DNA from: Thermocrispum municipale DSM 44069
GTDB lineage: Bacteria > Actinomycetota > Actinomycetes > Mycobacteriales > Pseudonocardiaceae
DNA length: 42,473 nucleotides
Direction: 5' to 3'
Assembly: GCF_000427825.1 (NCBI RefSeq)
Contig: NZ_ATYT01000003.1
Location: 194,013-236,485 of the forward strand
Under the pieces are notes generated by a model that had not been told where the DNA came from, did no database searches, and was given only the letters and a program-made list of their open reading frames with translations. Positions 9,297 through 17,499 of this stretch are shown here, piece after piece. The position numbers and the translations under genes were made by a program. Position 1 is the stretch's first letter. The number at the start of each line of letters is the position of its first letter.

Positions 9297-10865
9297 TCAT
9301 GCCGGGCACGTCACGTCGGTCCCGGGAATCTTTCCGTCCAGCAGAAAGTTCGTCACGTTCTTCGTGACGCAGTCCGAGCGGCCGACGGCGCCGTGCCCCG
9401 CGCCCTCCCAGGAGACCTTGCGAGCTCCCGGCAGCTGGTCCGCGGTACGCGAGGTGCCCTTCTCCGGTGTGGCCGGGTCCGCCTTGGTGGCGATGATCAG
9501 CGTCGGCGGGATGCCGTCGATGTTCAGGTCGGGTTGTTTCTCGGTGCGCACCGGCCACTGGCTGCACCACAGCAGGCGTTGTGCGACCAGCCCGCCGAAC
9601 ACCGGGTACTTGTCCCGCCAGGACGCGGCGAGTTGACCGATCCGCTCGGTGGGCAGCCGGGTCGAGGTGTCGTTGCAGATGGTGGCCAGCGTGGCGTCGA
9701 TCGTCGGGGGTGTCCGGTCCTGGTGCTCCAGCATCGGCCGGACCAGTTCGACCAGGCGGTTCGGCTTGCCCTGACGGGCCTGGTCGATCGCGGTGGCCAG
9801 CTGCTGCCACTGGTGCGGTTCACGCAGCCCGAGCCACGCGGCGTACAGCACCATCGCAGGGGTGACCTCCCCGCCGTCGTCCGTCAGTGGGTTGTTCCGG
9901 GCGCGCTCGGCGGCGTCCTCCAGCGCGGCCGCGGCGTCGGAGTCGATCGGACACGAGGGACGGGCGGCGCACTCGGCACCGAACTCCTTCAGGGTGGCCT
10001 CGGCCCCTTCGGCCATGTCGGCCAGCGTCGCGGTGGCGTCCGTATTGGGGTCCGGGGCGCCGTCGAGCACTACGCGACCCAGCTTGTCGGCGTTGGCGTT
10101 GGCGTAAGCGATCAGGACCCGGGAGCCTTCTCCGCGGGCGATGGCGTGCAGCCGGGGTGCGCCGATGGCTCTGCGGACCTCTTCCAGATCTTCCGCGGTG
10201 TGCACCGAGTCGTAGGCACTTTGCTCGTTGCCCAGCGCGATCGAGCACTCCTGGCCCGACTTGCGCACGGCCTCCACCAGCGGTTCGGGATCGCTGCTGT
10301 CCGGATCGACGCCGAGCAGGCCTTGCCTGGCCAGACTCGGGATGCAGTCGATGGGGTTCGAACCGCCGGTACCGCGCCGGTCGAAGCCGACCAGCGCCAC
10401 CTTCTTGAGCAGCTCGGCGGGCAGTTGGGTGGCGAGTTCGGCCGCCAGCACGCTGCCGGGCGGGCCGTCGACGTCGCCGACCACCACGACCGGCACCCGT
10501 TGGCGCAGCTCGCCCTTACCGGCACGCAGCAGTGCGACGTCCTGGCCCGGTCCGGTGCGATCGAGGGACCGGCTGGGCACGGTGGTGCATTCCAGCGTGA
10601 GCTTGCGCGCTGCCGCGGACAGTTGGTCGGTGATGCTCGGTGCACACTCCGGCCAGACCGACCAGCCGACGATGTCCGGTTGTGGTTCGCCGAGCGGGGG
10701 TAGCGGGGCCGGGCCCTTGGTGTCCTGCGACGTCTCCTGGCCGGGGTTGTCCTGCATCAGCACGGCGGGACGCTCCGAGGGGCCGACCGTGCACCCGGCG
10801 ACCAGTGTTGCGGTCAGCGCGCCGACCACCGCACTCGTCGTACGCGCGCGCCGCGAAACCCTCAC
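9297..10865 (-). CDS. TAP-like alpha/beta-hydrolase lipoprotein, apparent pseudoenzyme
   Basis: The protein has a lipoprotein signal with lipobox LVAGC near residue 25 and is expected on the outer face of the membrane. The GTG at 10865 follows AAGGGAG at ideal spacing, so it is preferred to longer in-frame starts. The alpha/beta-hydrolase fold of secreted tripeptidyl-peptidase-like enzymes is clear: VGFDRRGTGGSNP, LIAYANANADKLGRVVLDGAPDP, an acid loop TKADPATPEKG and the His in GAGHGAVGRSDC. But the nucleophile elbow reads IARGEGSRV, where the family has G-x-S-x-G; the serine position is Gly. The oxyanion loop, usually NPGGPG, is GDVDGPPGS. Acid and His remain. It may bind rather than cut peptides; an off-position Ser two residues later is the alternative. 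Confidence 0.85.
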   Translation of the reverse strand: MRVSRRARTTSAVVGALTATLVAGCTVGPSERPAVLMQDNPGQETSQDTKGPAPLPPLGEPQPDIVGWSVWPECAPSITDQLSAAARKLTLECTTVPSRSLDRTGPGQDVALLRAGKGELRQRVPVVVVGDVDGPPGSVLAAELATQLPAELLKKVALVGFDRRGTGGSNPIDCIPSLARQGLLGVDPDSSDPEPLVEAVRKSGQECSIALGNEQSAYDSVHTAEDLEEVRRAIGAPRLHAIARGEGSRVLIAYANANADKLGRVVLDGAPDPNTDATATLADMAEGAEATLKEFGAECAARPSCPIDSDAAAALEDAAERARNNPLTDDGGEVTPAMVLYAAWLGLREPHQWQQLATAIDQARQGKPNRLVELVRPMLEHQDRTPPTIDATLATICNDTSTRLPTERIGQLAASWRDKYPVFGGLVAQRLLWCSQWPVRTEKQPDLNIDGIPPTLIIATKADPATPEKGTSRTADQLPGARKVSWEGAGHGAVGRSDCVTKNVTNFLLDGKIPGTDVTCPA

Positions 10866-10922
10866 CGACACTCCCTTCGGCTCACGGTGGTCCAGTGTGC
10901 TCAGCACGTGGTGAGACTGCGG

Positions 10923-11669
10923 TCAAGCTCTCCGGTACCGCAGCATCAGGAAGCCGTCGGCGGACAACACCGACACCAGGTGCAGTGAACGCGGGGCGCA
11001 TGCGGGGCCGGTGACGATGCGATCGGCGCCGGGACCGGCGAGGATCGGCGACACCGTCAGACACAACTGGTCGATCAGGTCGGCGGCGAGCATTCCGCCG
11101 AGCAGGCGCGGCCCGCCTTCGCAGTCGATGCGATACAAGCCCCGCTCGCCGAGATGCCGCACGACGGCCGGAAGGTCCACGCTGTCCTCACCCACGACGA
11201 CGACGTCGGCCCCCGCCTCGCTGAGCGCGTCCCGACGGTCAGCCGGGGCCGCCGAGCAGGTCAGCACGATCGGCGGGACGGTCGTGTCGGCCACCAGCGG
11301 GTCGTCCGGGCTCAGCGAACACCGATCGGTCACCACCGCGATGGGCGGCAGCGGCGACAGCCCGCGGGCCTGGCGGCGGGCCGTGCGGAGCTCGCGCGGT
11401 TTGATCCCGGCATACCGCTCGGCTTTGGCCGTGCCCGCGCCGACCAGCACCACGTCGGCAAGGTCACGCCCCAGCGCGAAGACCTTCTTGTCCGCGGGGT
11501 GGGACAGTCCGGCGGAGCGGCCGTCGACCGTTGCCGCGCCGTCGGCCGAGCTGACCATGTTGGCCTGCACCCAGGGGGTGGTCAGCTCGGGCGGGTAGTC
11601 GTAGAGCCGTTCGAGCTCGGCGTCGGTGACTTCGATGGGCTCACCATCGGTCGGCCACAGTGCGTACAC
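10923..11669 (-). CDS. RibD C-terminal-domain (pyrimidine reductase/DHFR-like) protein
   Basis: The 248-residue protein belongs to the RibD_C family of NADPH-dependent reductases that resemble dihydrofolate reductase. Family features are VQANMVSSADGAATVDGRSAGLS near residues 33-55, DKKVFALGRDLADVVLVGAGTAKAERY (the nucleotide-fold region), and the C-terminal CEGGPRLLGGMLAADLIDQL with TVSPILAG. There is no deaminase domain, so it is the stand-alone form common in actinobacteria, usually labelled pyrimidine reductase family; a role in riboflavin synthesis is possible but unproven. It is upstream of the lipoprotein on the same strand and divergent from zapE by about 70 bases. Confidence 0.88.
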   Translation of the reverse strand: MYALWPTDGEPIEVTDAELERLYDYPPELTTPWVQANMVSSADGAATVDGRSAGLSHPADKKVFALGRDLADVVLVGAGTAKAERYAGIKPRELRTARRQARGLSPLPPIAVVTDRCSLSPDDPLVADTTVPPIVLTCSAAPADRRDALSEAGADVVVVGEDSVDLPAVVRHLGERGLYRIDCEGGPRLLGGMLAADLIDQLCLTVSPILAGPGADRIVTGPACAPRSLHLVSVLSADGFLMLRYRRA

Positions 11670-11740
11670 GCTGCCCAGTTCATCACATCCGCGGTCCCCT
11701 CAGCCGGTGGGTGCGGCGGCCTGCCCGTAGGGTTTGTCGC

Positions 11741-12763
11741 ATGCCAGCGTCCCTCGTCGACCGGTTCCCCGAGGTCGAGCCAGCGGAGCTGATCGCGGGG
11801 CTGGTGCCACCACCGCGATTCGACGCGGTGCGGTTCGACACCTACGTCCCCAATCCCGACGAACCGACCCAGGCGGCCGCGGTCGAGGCCGCGCGGGCCT
11901 TCGCCGAGCAGATCGAGCGCGGCGCATCGCCCCGGAAGTCCCGGCTACGGAGCCTGTTCGGTGGTTCCGGCCTGCCCGAGGGCAGCAGAGGACGTTATTT
12001 CGACGGCGGATTCGGTGTCGGCAAGACGCACTTGCTCGCCTCGTTGTGGCACGCCGTGGCGGGACCGAAGGCGTACGGGACGTTCGTCGAGATCACGAAC
12101 CTGGTCGGCGCACTCGGGTTCGCCGAGACCGTGCGCAGGCTGTCCGGGCTGCGGTTGCTCGCGGTCGACGAGTTCGAGCTGGACGATCCGGGCGACACGA
12201 TGCTGGTGACCCGGCTGTTGTCGGAGTTGATGGACGCCGGGGTGTCCGTCGCGGCCACGTCGAACACGCTTCCGGACAAGCTGGGTGAGGGCCGGTTCGC
12301 CGCGGAGGACTTCCTGCGCGAGATCCACTCGCTGGCCGCGCGCTTCGAAGTCATCCGGATCGACGGGCCGGACTATCGGCACCGTGGACTACCGACGCCG
12401 CCTGCGCCGATGTCCGACGACGAACTGGCGGCCGCGGCGCAGGCGCGACCGGGCGCGACCCTGGACGAGTTCGACAAGCTGTGCGAGCACCTGGCGTCGG
12501 TCCACCCGGCCCGGTACGGGCATCTGGTCGACGGGGTCACGGCGGTGTTCGTGCAGGGCGTGCGGCCGGTGACGGACCAAGCGGTGGCCCTGCGGCTGGT
12601 CGCGCTGGCGGACCGGCTCTACGACCGCGCCATCCCGGTGGCGGTGAGCGGGCAGGACGTGAGCAAGCTGTTCCCGGAGGACATGCTCGCGGGCGGCTAC
12701 CGCAAGAAGTACCTGCGCGCGATCAGCCGGTTGACGGCGCTGGCGCGCGACGCCGGCGAATGA
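11741..12763 (+). CDS. zapE: AFG1-like ATPase, cell division protein ZapE
   Basis: The 340-residue protein is an AFG1/ZapE P-loop ATPase. The Walker A is GGFGVGKTHLLASLWHAV around residues 90-105, the Walker B LLAVDEFELDDPGDTML, followed by the sensor segment VAATSNTLPDKLGEGRFAAEDFLREI. In E. coli ZapE associates with the division ring; in actinobacteria the role is not settled. The ATG at 11741 is chosen because the in-frame extension upstream reads like non-coding DNA. Its last 41 bases overlap the 3' end of the convergent PAP2 gene. Confidence 0.93.
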   Translation: MPASLVDRFPEVEPAELIAGLVPPPRFDAVRFDTYVPNPDEPTQAAAVEAARAFAEQIERGASPRKSRLRSLFGGSGLPEGSRGRYFDGGFGVGKTHLLASLWHAVAGPKAYGTFVEITNLVGALGFAETVRRLSGLRLLAVDEFELDDPGDTMLVTRLLSELMDAGVSVAATSNTLPDKLGEGRFAAEDFLREIHSLAARFEVIRIDGPDYRHRGLPTPPAPMSDDELAAAAQARPGATLDEFDKLCEHLASVHPARYGHLVDGVTAVFVQGVRPVTDQAVALRLVALADRLYDRAIPVAVSGQDVSKLFPEDMLAGGYRKKYLRAISRLTALARDAGE

Positions 12764-13295
12764 TCTCGGCCAGCAGCACGACACCGACGCCCACGGCGCA
12801 GCCGCCGACGATGTCGAGCGGGTAGTGGTAGCCGTAGGCCACCATGCCGACGCCGGCCGCGGCGACGACAACCACGCCGACACCGACGCTGATCGCCCGC
12901 GCCACGCCCGGCCGGGCCAGCAGAACCAGCACCGTGCACACCGCCACCAAACTCGTGGTGTGCCCGCTCGGGTACTCCACAGCGTTGTCGGAGTAGGCGC
13001 GGAAGACGGGCTTGAGAACCAGCGAGTTCAGTGTCACCGCGACGGCCGGGCCCGCCACGGCCAGCACCGCGGCGGATCGGTCGCGGTCCAGCAGGCACAG
13101 CAGCGCGATCCCGGCGATCGCGGGCAGCAGGACGACCGCCTCGGACGGCAGCACGAGCAGCCGGAGCAGCTCGTGATCGCCGTCGAACGTTGTGGCTGCG
13201 CCCTGCTGCCACGCAATGTCGACCGGCCACGGCGCCTGCCGCACGAAGCCCAGGGCGAGAGCGGCCAGCAGCGCCAGCAGCCCGGTGATCAGCAC
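12723..13295 (-). CDS. PAP2-family membrane phosphatase
   Basis: The 190-residue integral membrane protein carries the three phosphatidic-acid-phosphatase motifs: KPVFRAYSDNAVEYPSGHT in the middle (motif 1 Lys/Arg and motif 2 PSGH) and YGYHYPLDIVGG near the C-terminus with the nucleophilic His and its Asp. Five or so hydrophobic stretches span the chain. Such enzymes dephosphorylate lipid phosphates such as undecaprenyl diphosphate or phosphatidic acid; the substrate here cannot be assigned. It starts with GTG, 19 bases after the rocD stop, so it is likely the second gene of a rocD operon, and its end overlaps zapE by 41 bases. Confidence 0.92.
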   Translation of the reverse strand: MLITGLLALLAALALGFVRQAPWPVDIAWQQGAATTFDGDHELLRLLVLPSEAVVLLPAIAGIALLCLLDRDRSAAVLAVAGPAVAVTLNSLVLKPVFRAYSDNAVEYPSGHTTSLVAVCTVLVLLARPGVARAISVGVGVVVVAAAGVGMVAYGYHYPLDIVGGCAVGVGVVLLAEIIRRRRAPAPSTG

Positions 13296-13314
13296 ACCGG
13301 GCAGGATAGGCCGC

Positions 13315-14553
13315 TCAGCGGGAGACGACCGCGGCGATCGCGTCGATGCCCTTGTCGAGTTCCTCGGCCGTGATGACCAGCGGGGGAGCGATACGCAGCG
13401 TGGCGCCGTGCGTCTCCTTGCACAGCACGTCGCGGACCGCCAGCCGCTCGCAGGCCTGACGACCGGTCATGCCGTCGATGTCGATCCCGGCCCACAATCC
13501 GCGCCCACGCACCGCCGTCAGTCCGTTGCCGACCAGCTCGCCCAACCGTTCGTGCAGCCGCTTGCCGAGTTCGGCCGACCGCTGCTGGAACTCACCGGTG
13601 CTCAGCAGGCGTACCACTGCCCGGCCCACGGCGCACGCCAGCGGGTTGCCGCCGAACGTGGAGCCGTGCTCACCCGGGCGCAGCACGCCGAGCACCTCAC
13701 GGCTGCCGACCACGGCCGAGACCGGCAGGATGCCACCGCCGAGTGCTTTGCCCAGCGTGTACAGGTCTGCGCGCACGTTCTCGTGGTCCAGCGCCAGGGT
13801 CTTGCCGGTGCGTGCCAGGCCGGACTGGATCTCGTCGGCGATCAGCAGCACGCCGTGCTCGTCACACAACTGGCGTGCGGTGGCCAAGTAGCCGGGCGGC
13901 GGCACGATCACGCCTGCTTCGCCCTGGATCGGCTCCAGCAGGATCGCGGCGGTGTGCTCGGTGATGGCGTTCCGCAGCGCTTCCGCGTCGCCGTAGGGAA
14001 CCACGGTGAAGCCGGGGGTGTAGGGACCGTAGTCCGCCCGCGCGGTCTCGTCGTCGGAGAACGACACGATCGTGGTCGTGCGGCCGTGGAAGTTCGAGCC
14101 CGCCACGATGATGTGCGCCTGACCCTGCGGAACGCCCTTGACGCGGTAGGCCCACTTGCGTGCGACCTTGATGGCGGACTCGACCGCTTCGGCGCCGGAG
14201 TTCATCGGCAGCACCATCTCGGTGCCGGTCAGCTCGGCCAGCTCCTGGCAGAACGCGCCGAGCTGGTCGTGGTGGAACGCACGCGAGGTCAGCGTGACGC
14301 GGTTCAGCTGCCGGGTGGCCGCGGCGATCAGATCGGGGTGCCGGTGGCCGAAGTTCAGCGCCGAATAACCGGCCAGGAAGTCCAGGTAGCGGTTGCCTTC
14401 CACGTCGGTGACCCACGCGCCCTCGCCTTCGGCGATCACCACCGGAAGCGGGTGATAGTTGTGCGTCGACCAGCGCTCATCGGCCTCGATCAACTCGCGG
14501 CTGCGCATGGCGGGGCTAACGGGGCTCGGTGAAGCGGGAACCGTCGTGGTCAT
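13315..14553 (-). CDS. rocD: Ornithine--oxo-acid transaminase
   Basis: RocD transfers the delta-amino group of ornithine to 2-oxoglutarate, giving glutamate semialdehyde, in arginine/ornithine breakdown. The 412-residue class-III aminotransferase shows YLDFLAGYSALNFGHRHP, LPMNSGAEAVESAIKVARKW (PLP phosphate site), GSNFHGRTTTIVSFS, LLIADEIQSGLARTGK with the PLP Asp, and the Schiff-base lysine in LYTLGKALGGGILP. The pattern with NSGAEA and EIQSG is characteristic of ornithine rather than acetylornithine transaminases. It is divergent from the S9 peptidase over about 155 bases that include inverted CGCAAT/ATTGCG sequences, a possible Lrp-type site. Confidence 0.95.
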   Translation of the reverse strand: MTTTVPASPSPVSPAMRSRELIEADERWSTHNYHPLPVVIAEGEGAWVTDVEGNRYLDFLAGYSALNFGHRHPDLIAAATRQLNRVTLTSRAFHHDQLGAFCQELAELTGTEMVLPMNSGAEAVESAIKVARKWAYRVKGVPQGQAHIIVAGSNFHGRTTTIVSFSDDETARADYGPYTPGFTVVPYGDAEALRNAITEHTAAILLEPIQGEAGVIVPPPGYLATARQLCDEHGVLLIADEIQSGLARTGKTLALDHENVRADLYTLGKALGGGILPVSAVVGSREVLGVLRPGEHGSTFGGNPLACAVGRAVVRLLSTGEFQQRSAELGKRLHERLGELVGNGLTAVRGRGLWAGIDIDGMTGRQACERLAVRDVLCKETHGATLRIAPPLVITAEELDKGIDAIAAVVSR

Positions 14554-14580
14554 ACCGCCAGGTTAAGGCAGCATCAGCGC

Positions 14581-14611
14581 CGCAATCATCCGCATAACCT
14601 TGCGCATTGCG
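14581..14611. promoter_or_regulatory. Possible operator upstream of rocD
   Basis: In the relatively AT-rich divergent region, CGCAAT at 14581-14586 and ATTGCG at 14606-14611 form an inverted pair 19 bases apart, with further TTGCGCA-like words between. Arginine/ornithine genes are often under Lrp/AsnC or ArgR-type control, and such regulators read similar dyads. This is a pattern observation only; no regulator gene is adjacent. Confidence 0.25.
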
Positions 14612-14707
14612 ATTGTTTGTTGCACAGTTTCGCGCCTCAACAGGTGAATCGTTGCGCAGCTGGATGCGCCGCTGGTGCCCGCGGGCGGTCGTGGCACAGT
14701 GCTCGGT

Positions 14708-16852
14708 GTGACGAGTGATCGACAGGACCTGCCGTTCTTGCGCAAGCTGGCCCGCACGCAGCGTTTCACGCTCGGTGCGCCGAAGGAATTCGCGGTCGCT
14801 CCCGATGCGTCGCGCGTGCTGTTCCTACGGAGTGCGGACGGCTACGACAACAAGCACAGCCTGTGGGCGTTGGACCTCGACACCGGGACCGAGTCGGTCG
14901 TGGTGGACGCGGGCGCTCTGCTACCAGGCGACGAGGACCTGCCCCCGGAGGAGCGGGCGCGCCGCGAGCGGGCGAGGGAGACCGGTGGTGGCGTGGTGCG
15001 GTACGCCGTGGACGCCGGACACACCACGGCTGCCTTCTCGTTGGCCGGCAAGCTCTACACGGTCGATCTGGCGTCCGGTGACGTGACGCTCCGGGTCGAC
15101 TCGGCGGCGGTCGACCCGCGGCTCAACCCGACCGGCACGCATGTCGCCTACGCGGCCGGTGGCGCACTGCGGGTCGTCGATCTTGCCTCCGGGGAGGACA
15201 CCGTCCTGGCCGACGAGCCGGACGACGACGTCACGTGGGGCCTGGCCGAGTTCATCGCGGCCGAGGAGATGCGGCGCTCGCGTGGGTACTGGTGGGCTCC
15301 GGACGGCAAGTCCGTGTTGGCTCAGCGCACCGACACCTCCGGCGTGCACCGGTGGCACATCGCCGACCCGGCCAACCCGAGCACGCCACCCGCCTCGGTG
15401 GCCTACCCGGCCGCCGGTACTCCGAACGCCCGGGTGACGCTGGCGTTCCTCGGTCTGGACGGGTCCAGGGTCGACGTCGATCTCGGCGCCTGGGAATACG
15501 TCGCCGCGGTGCACTGGTCGGCGGGCGGTCCGCCGCTGGTGACCGTGCAGACTCGCGACCAGCGCCGCACCGACGTGCTCGCGGTGGATCCGGAAACCGG
15601 GTCGACGCGCCAGCTGTACAGCGACACCGACGACGCGTGGGTCGAACTCGTCACCGGTGTACCCGCGTGGACCGAGGACGGTCGCCTGGTGCGGGTGGTC
15701 GTCGCCGATGACGCATACCGCTTGATGATCGACGGCGAGTTGGTGACCGAGCCGTCGCTGCAGGTGCGCTCCGTGGTGCACGTCGGACGCGAGGTGCTGT
15801 TCACCGCGTCCGCGGACGACCCGACGCAGATCCACGTGTATCGCACGGAGAACGGCTCGGTGCGTCAGCTGTCCTCGGTCAAGGGTGTGACCGTGGCGGC
15901 CGGGCGTGCGGATGCGTGCGTGCTGTCCGCGTGGTCGCTCGACCACGCCGGTCCGCGCGTCAGCGTCGTGCGCGACGGGCACGAGCCCGTGTCGATCGCC
16001 GTCCACACGGCGGATCCGGGTATCGAGCCACGCCCGAAGATGATGACCGTCGGGGAGCGCGGGCTGCGCGCAGCGCTGCTGCTGCCCACCGGATATCAGC
16101 CCGGCGACGGCCCGCTGCCGGTCCTTCTCGACCCGTACGGCGGGCCGCACGCGCAGCGGGTGTTGTCCACCCGGAATGCCTTCCTGACCCCGCAGTGGTT
16201 CGCCGACCAGGGCTTCGCCGTGTTGGTCGCGGACGGCCGGGGGAGCCCGGGGCGTGGGCCGGCGTGGGAGAAGGAGATCGGTGGCCGCTGCGCGGAGATC
16301 AGCCTGAACGACCAGGTCGATGCGCTGCACGCGGTGGCGGCCGAGCACCCGGAGCTGGATCTGAACCGGGTCGCGATTCGCGGCTGGTCCTACGGCGGCT
16401 ATCTGTCCGCGTTGGCGGTGCTGCGCAGGCCGGACGTGTTCCACGCGGCGGTGGCCGGAGCGCCGGTGACCGACTGGGCGCTGTACGACACCCACTACAC
16501 CGAGCGCTACTTGGGACATCCGGAGGAGAACCCGGATGCCTACCGCGCCAACTCGCTGATCGAGGACGCGCCGAACCTGCAGCGGCCGCTGCTGATCGTG
16601 CACGGCATGGCCGACGACAACGTGTTCGTGGCGCATGCGTTGCGGCTGTCGGCGGCGCTGCTCAAGGCGGGCAGGCCGCACGAGTTCCTTCCGCTGGTGG
16701 CCACCACCCACATGACGCCCGCGGACGAGGACGTCGCGGAGAACCTGCTGCAGCGGCAGGTGGACTGGCTACACGAGCAGCTGGGCGGCAAGGAGGCCAC
16801 CGGCGGCGGCCGCGACGCCGGCCACGACGGTCAGGCCGACGTAGAGCAGTGA
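14708..16852 (+). CDS. S9 family peptidase (prolyl oligopeptidase/DPP-IV type)
   Basis: The product of about 714 residues has an N-terminal beta-propeller resembling the DPP-IV domain (repeating SADGYDNKHSLWALDLDTG-like blades) and a C-terminal alpha/beta-hydrolase domain. The catalytic elbow is IRGWSYGGYLSALAV with the nucleophile Ser, the acid lies in IVHGMADDNVFV, and the His in VATTHMTP. Upstream is LPVLLDPYGGPHAQRV, the oxyanion region. It should release dipeptides from proline-containing peptides; no signal peptide is seen, so it is likely cytosolic. The GTG at 14708 is chosen because the residues before it are not conserved-looking. Its last 84 bases overlap the convergent crcB. Confidence 0.93.
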   Translation: MTSDRQDLPFLRKLARTQRFTLGAPKEFAVAPDASRVLFLRSADGYDNKHSLWALDLDTGTESVVVDAGALLPGDEDLPPEERARRERARETGGGVVRYAVDAGHTTAAFSLAGKLYTVDLASGDVTLRVDSAAVDPRLNPTGTHVAYAAGGALRVVDLASGEDTVLADEPDDDVTWGLAEFIAAEEMRRSRGYWWAPDGKSVLAQRTDTSGVHRWHIADPANPSTPPASVAYPAAGTPNARVTLAFLGLDGSRVDVDLGAWEYVAAVHWSAGGPPLVTVQTRDQRRTDVLAVDPETGSTRQLYSDTDDAWVELVTGVPAWTEDGRLVRVVVADDAYRLMIDGELVTEPSLQVRSVVHVGREVLFTASADDPTQIHVYRTENGSVRQLSSVKGVTVAAGRADACVLSAWSLDHAGPRVSVVRDGHEPVSIAVHTADPGIEPRPKMMTVGERGLRAALLLPTGYQPGDGPLPVLLDPYGGPHAQRVLSTRNAFLTPQWFADQGFAVLVADGRGSPGRGPAWEKEIGGRCAEISLNDQVDALHAVAAEHPELDLNRVAIRGWSYGGYLSALAVLRRPDVFHAAVAGAPVTDWALYDTHYTERYLGHPEENPDAYRANSLIEDAPNLQRPLLIVHGMADDNVFVAHALRLSAALLKAGRPHEFLPLVATTHMTPADEDVAENLLQRQVDWLHEQLGGKEATGGGRDAGHDGQADVEQ

Positions 16853-17122
16853 CGTGGGCCTGCGGCCTTCCGCGAGCAGTTGCACGGCGTCGTAGCTGAA
16901 CGTCGAGTAAGTGGTCAGTGAGCCGCAGAGTCCGGCGCCCAGTGCGGCGAACGTCGGTTCGTCCAGCGCCACTCCGGTGAGCACACCGAGCAAGGCACTG
17001 CCGACGATGTTGACGACGAGTGTGCCGAGCGGCAGGTGGCTGTGCTTGCGCAGCCAGAGGTCGGCTGCGTACCGCAGTACGGCGCCGACCGCGCCACCGA
17101 GTGCGACGAACGCGGCGGTCAT
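16769..17122 (-). CDS. crcB: Fluoride channel subunit CrcB/FluC (second copy)
   Basis: A 117-residue, four-helix Fluc-family fluoride exporter subunit. It shows GGAVGAVLRYAADLW at the N-terminus, TLVVNIVGSALLGVLTG with the pore Asn, and GLCGSLTTYSTFSYDAVQLL with the Gly-Thr-Tyr-Ser-Thr-Phe-Ser signature. It starts at ATG 17122, overlapping the stop of the upstream crcB by ATGA, so the two subunits are translationally coupled and probably form the heterodimer known for Gram-positive Fluc pairs. The 3' end overlaps the convergent S9 peptidase gene by 84 bases. No fluoride riboswitch was recognised upstream of the operon. Confidence 0.95.
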   Translation of the reverse strand: MTAAFVALGGAVGAVLRYAADLWLRKHSHLPLGTLVVNIVGSALLGVLTGVALDEPTFAALGAGLCGSLTTYSTFSYDAVQLLAEGRRPTSLLYVGLTVVAGVAAAAGGLLAAQLLV

Positions 17123-17499
17123 TGCAGCAACGTCCTGGTCACGCGGTGCCCCGCGGCGGTCGCCGAGAGGGCCAGCAGGATCGTGGCGGTGGCGTACAGC
17201 AGCGCGAGTACGGCGCCGGTCTGCGCCGTGTCGACGACCTCGACCGCGTAGGTGGAGAACGTGGTGTAGCCGCCGAGCACCCCGATGCCCAGGAACGGGC
17301 GGAGCAGCGGGTGCGGGTCCGGCCGGGTGGCCAGCACCGCCATCAGCACGCCGATCAGCAGGCATCCGGTCACGTTGACCAGCAGCGTCGACCACGGAAA
17401 CTCACCTGGTGGATGAGGGAATGCCGACGAGACCGAGTACCGGGCCAGGCTGCCCACCGCTCCACCGGCCGCGACGGCCGGCACCACGTGAGGTTTCAT
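17119..17499 (-). CDS. crcB: Fluoride channel subunit CrcB/FluC (first copy)
   Basis: The 126-residue partner subunit has GGAVGSLARYSVSSAFP, TLLVNVTGCLLIGVLMAVLA with the pore Asn, and FLGIGVLGGYTTFSTYAVEV carrying the family signature. It begins at ATG 17499, overlapping the stop of the mannosyltransferase gene by four bases, and ends overlapping the next crcB start. The tight ATGA linkage of all three genes puts fluoride export under the same transcript as a lipid-linked sugar transferase, which is odd functionally but not unusual for compact actinobacterial operons. Confidence 0.95.
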   Translation of the reverse strand: MKPHVVPAVAAGGAVGSLARYSVSSAFPHPPGEFPWSTLLVNVTGCLLIGVLMAVLATRPDPHPLLRPFLGIGVLGGYTTFSTYAVEVVDTAQTGAVLALLYATATILLALSATAAGHRVTRTLLQ

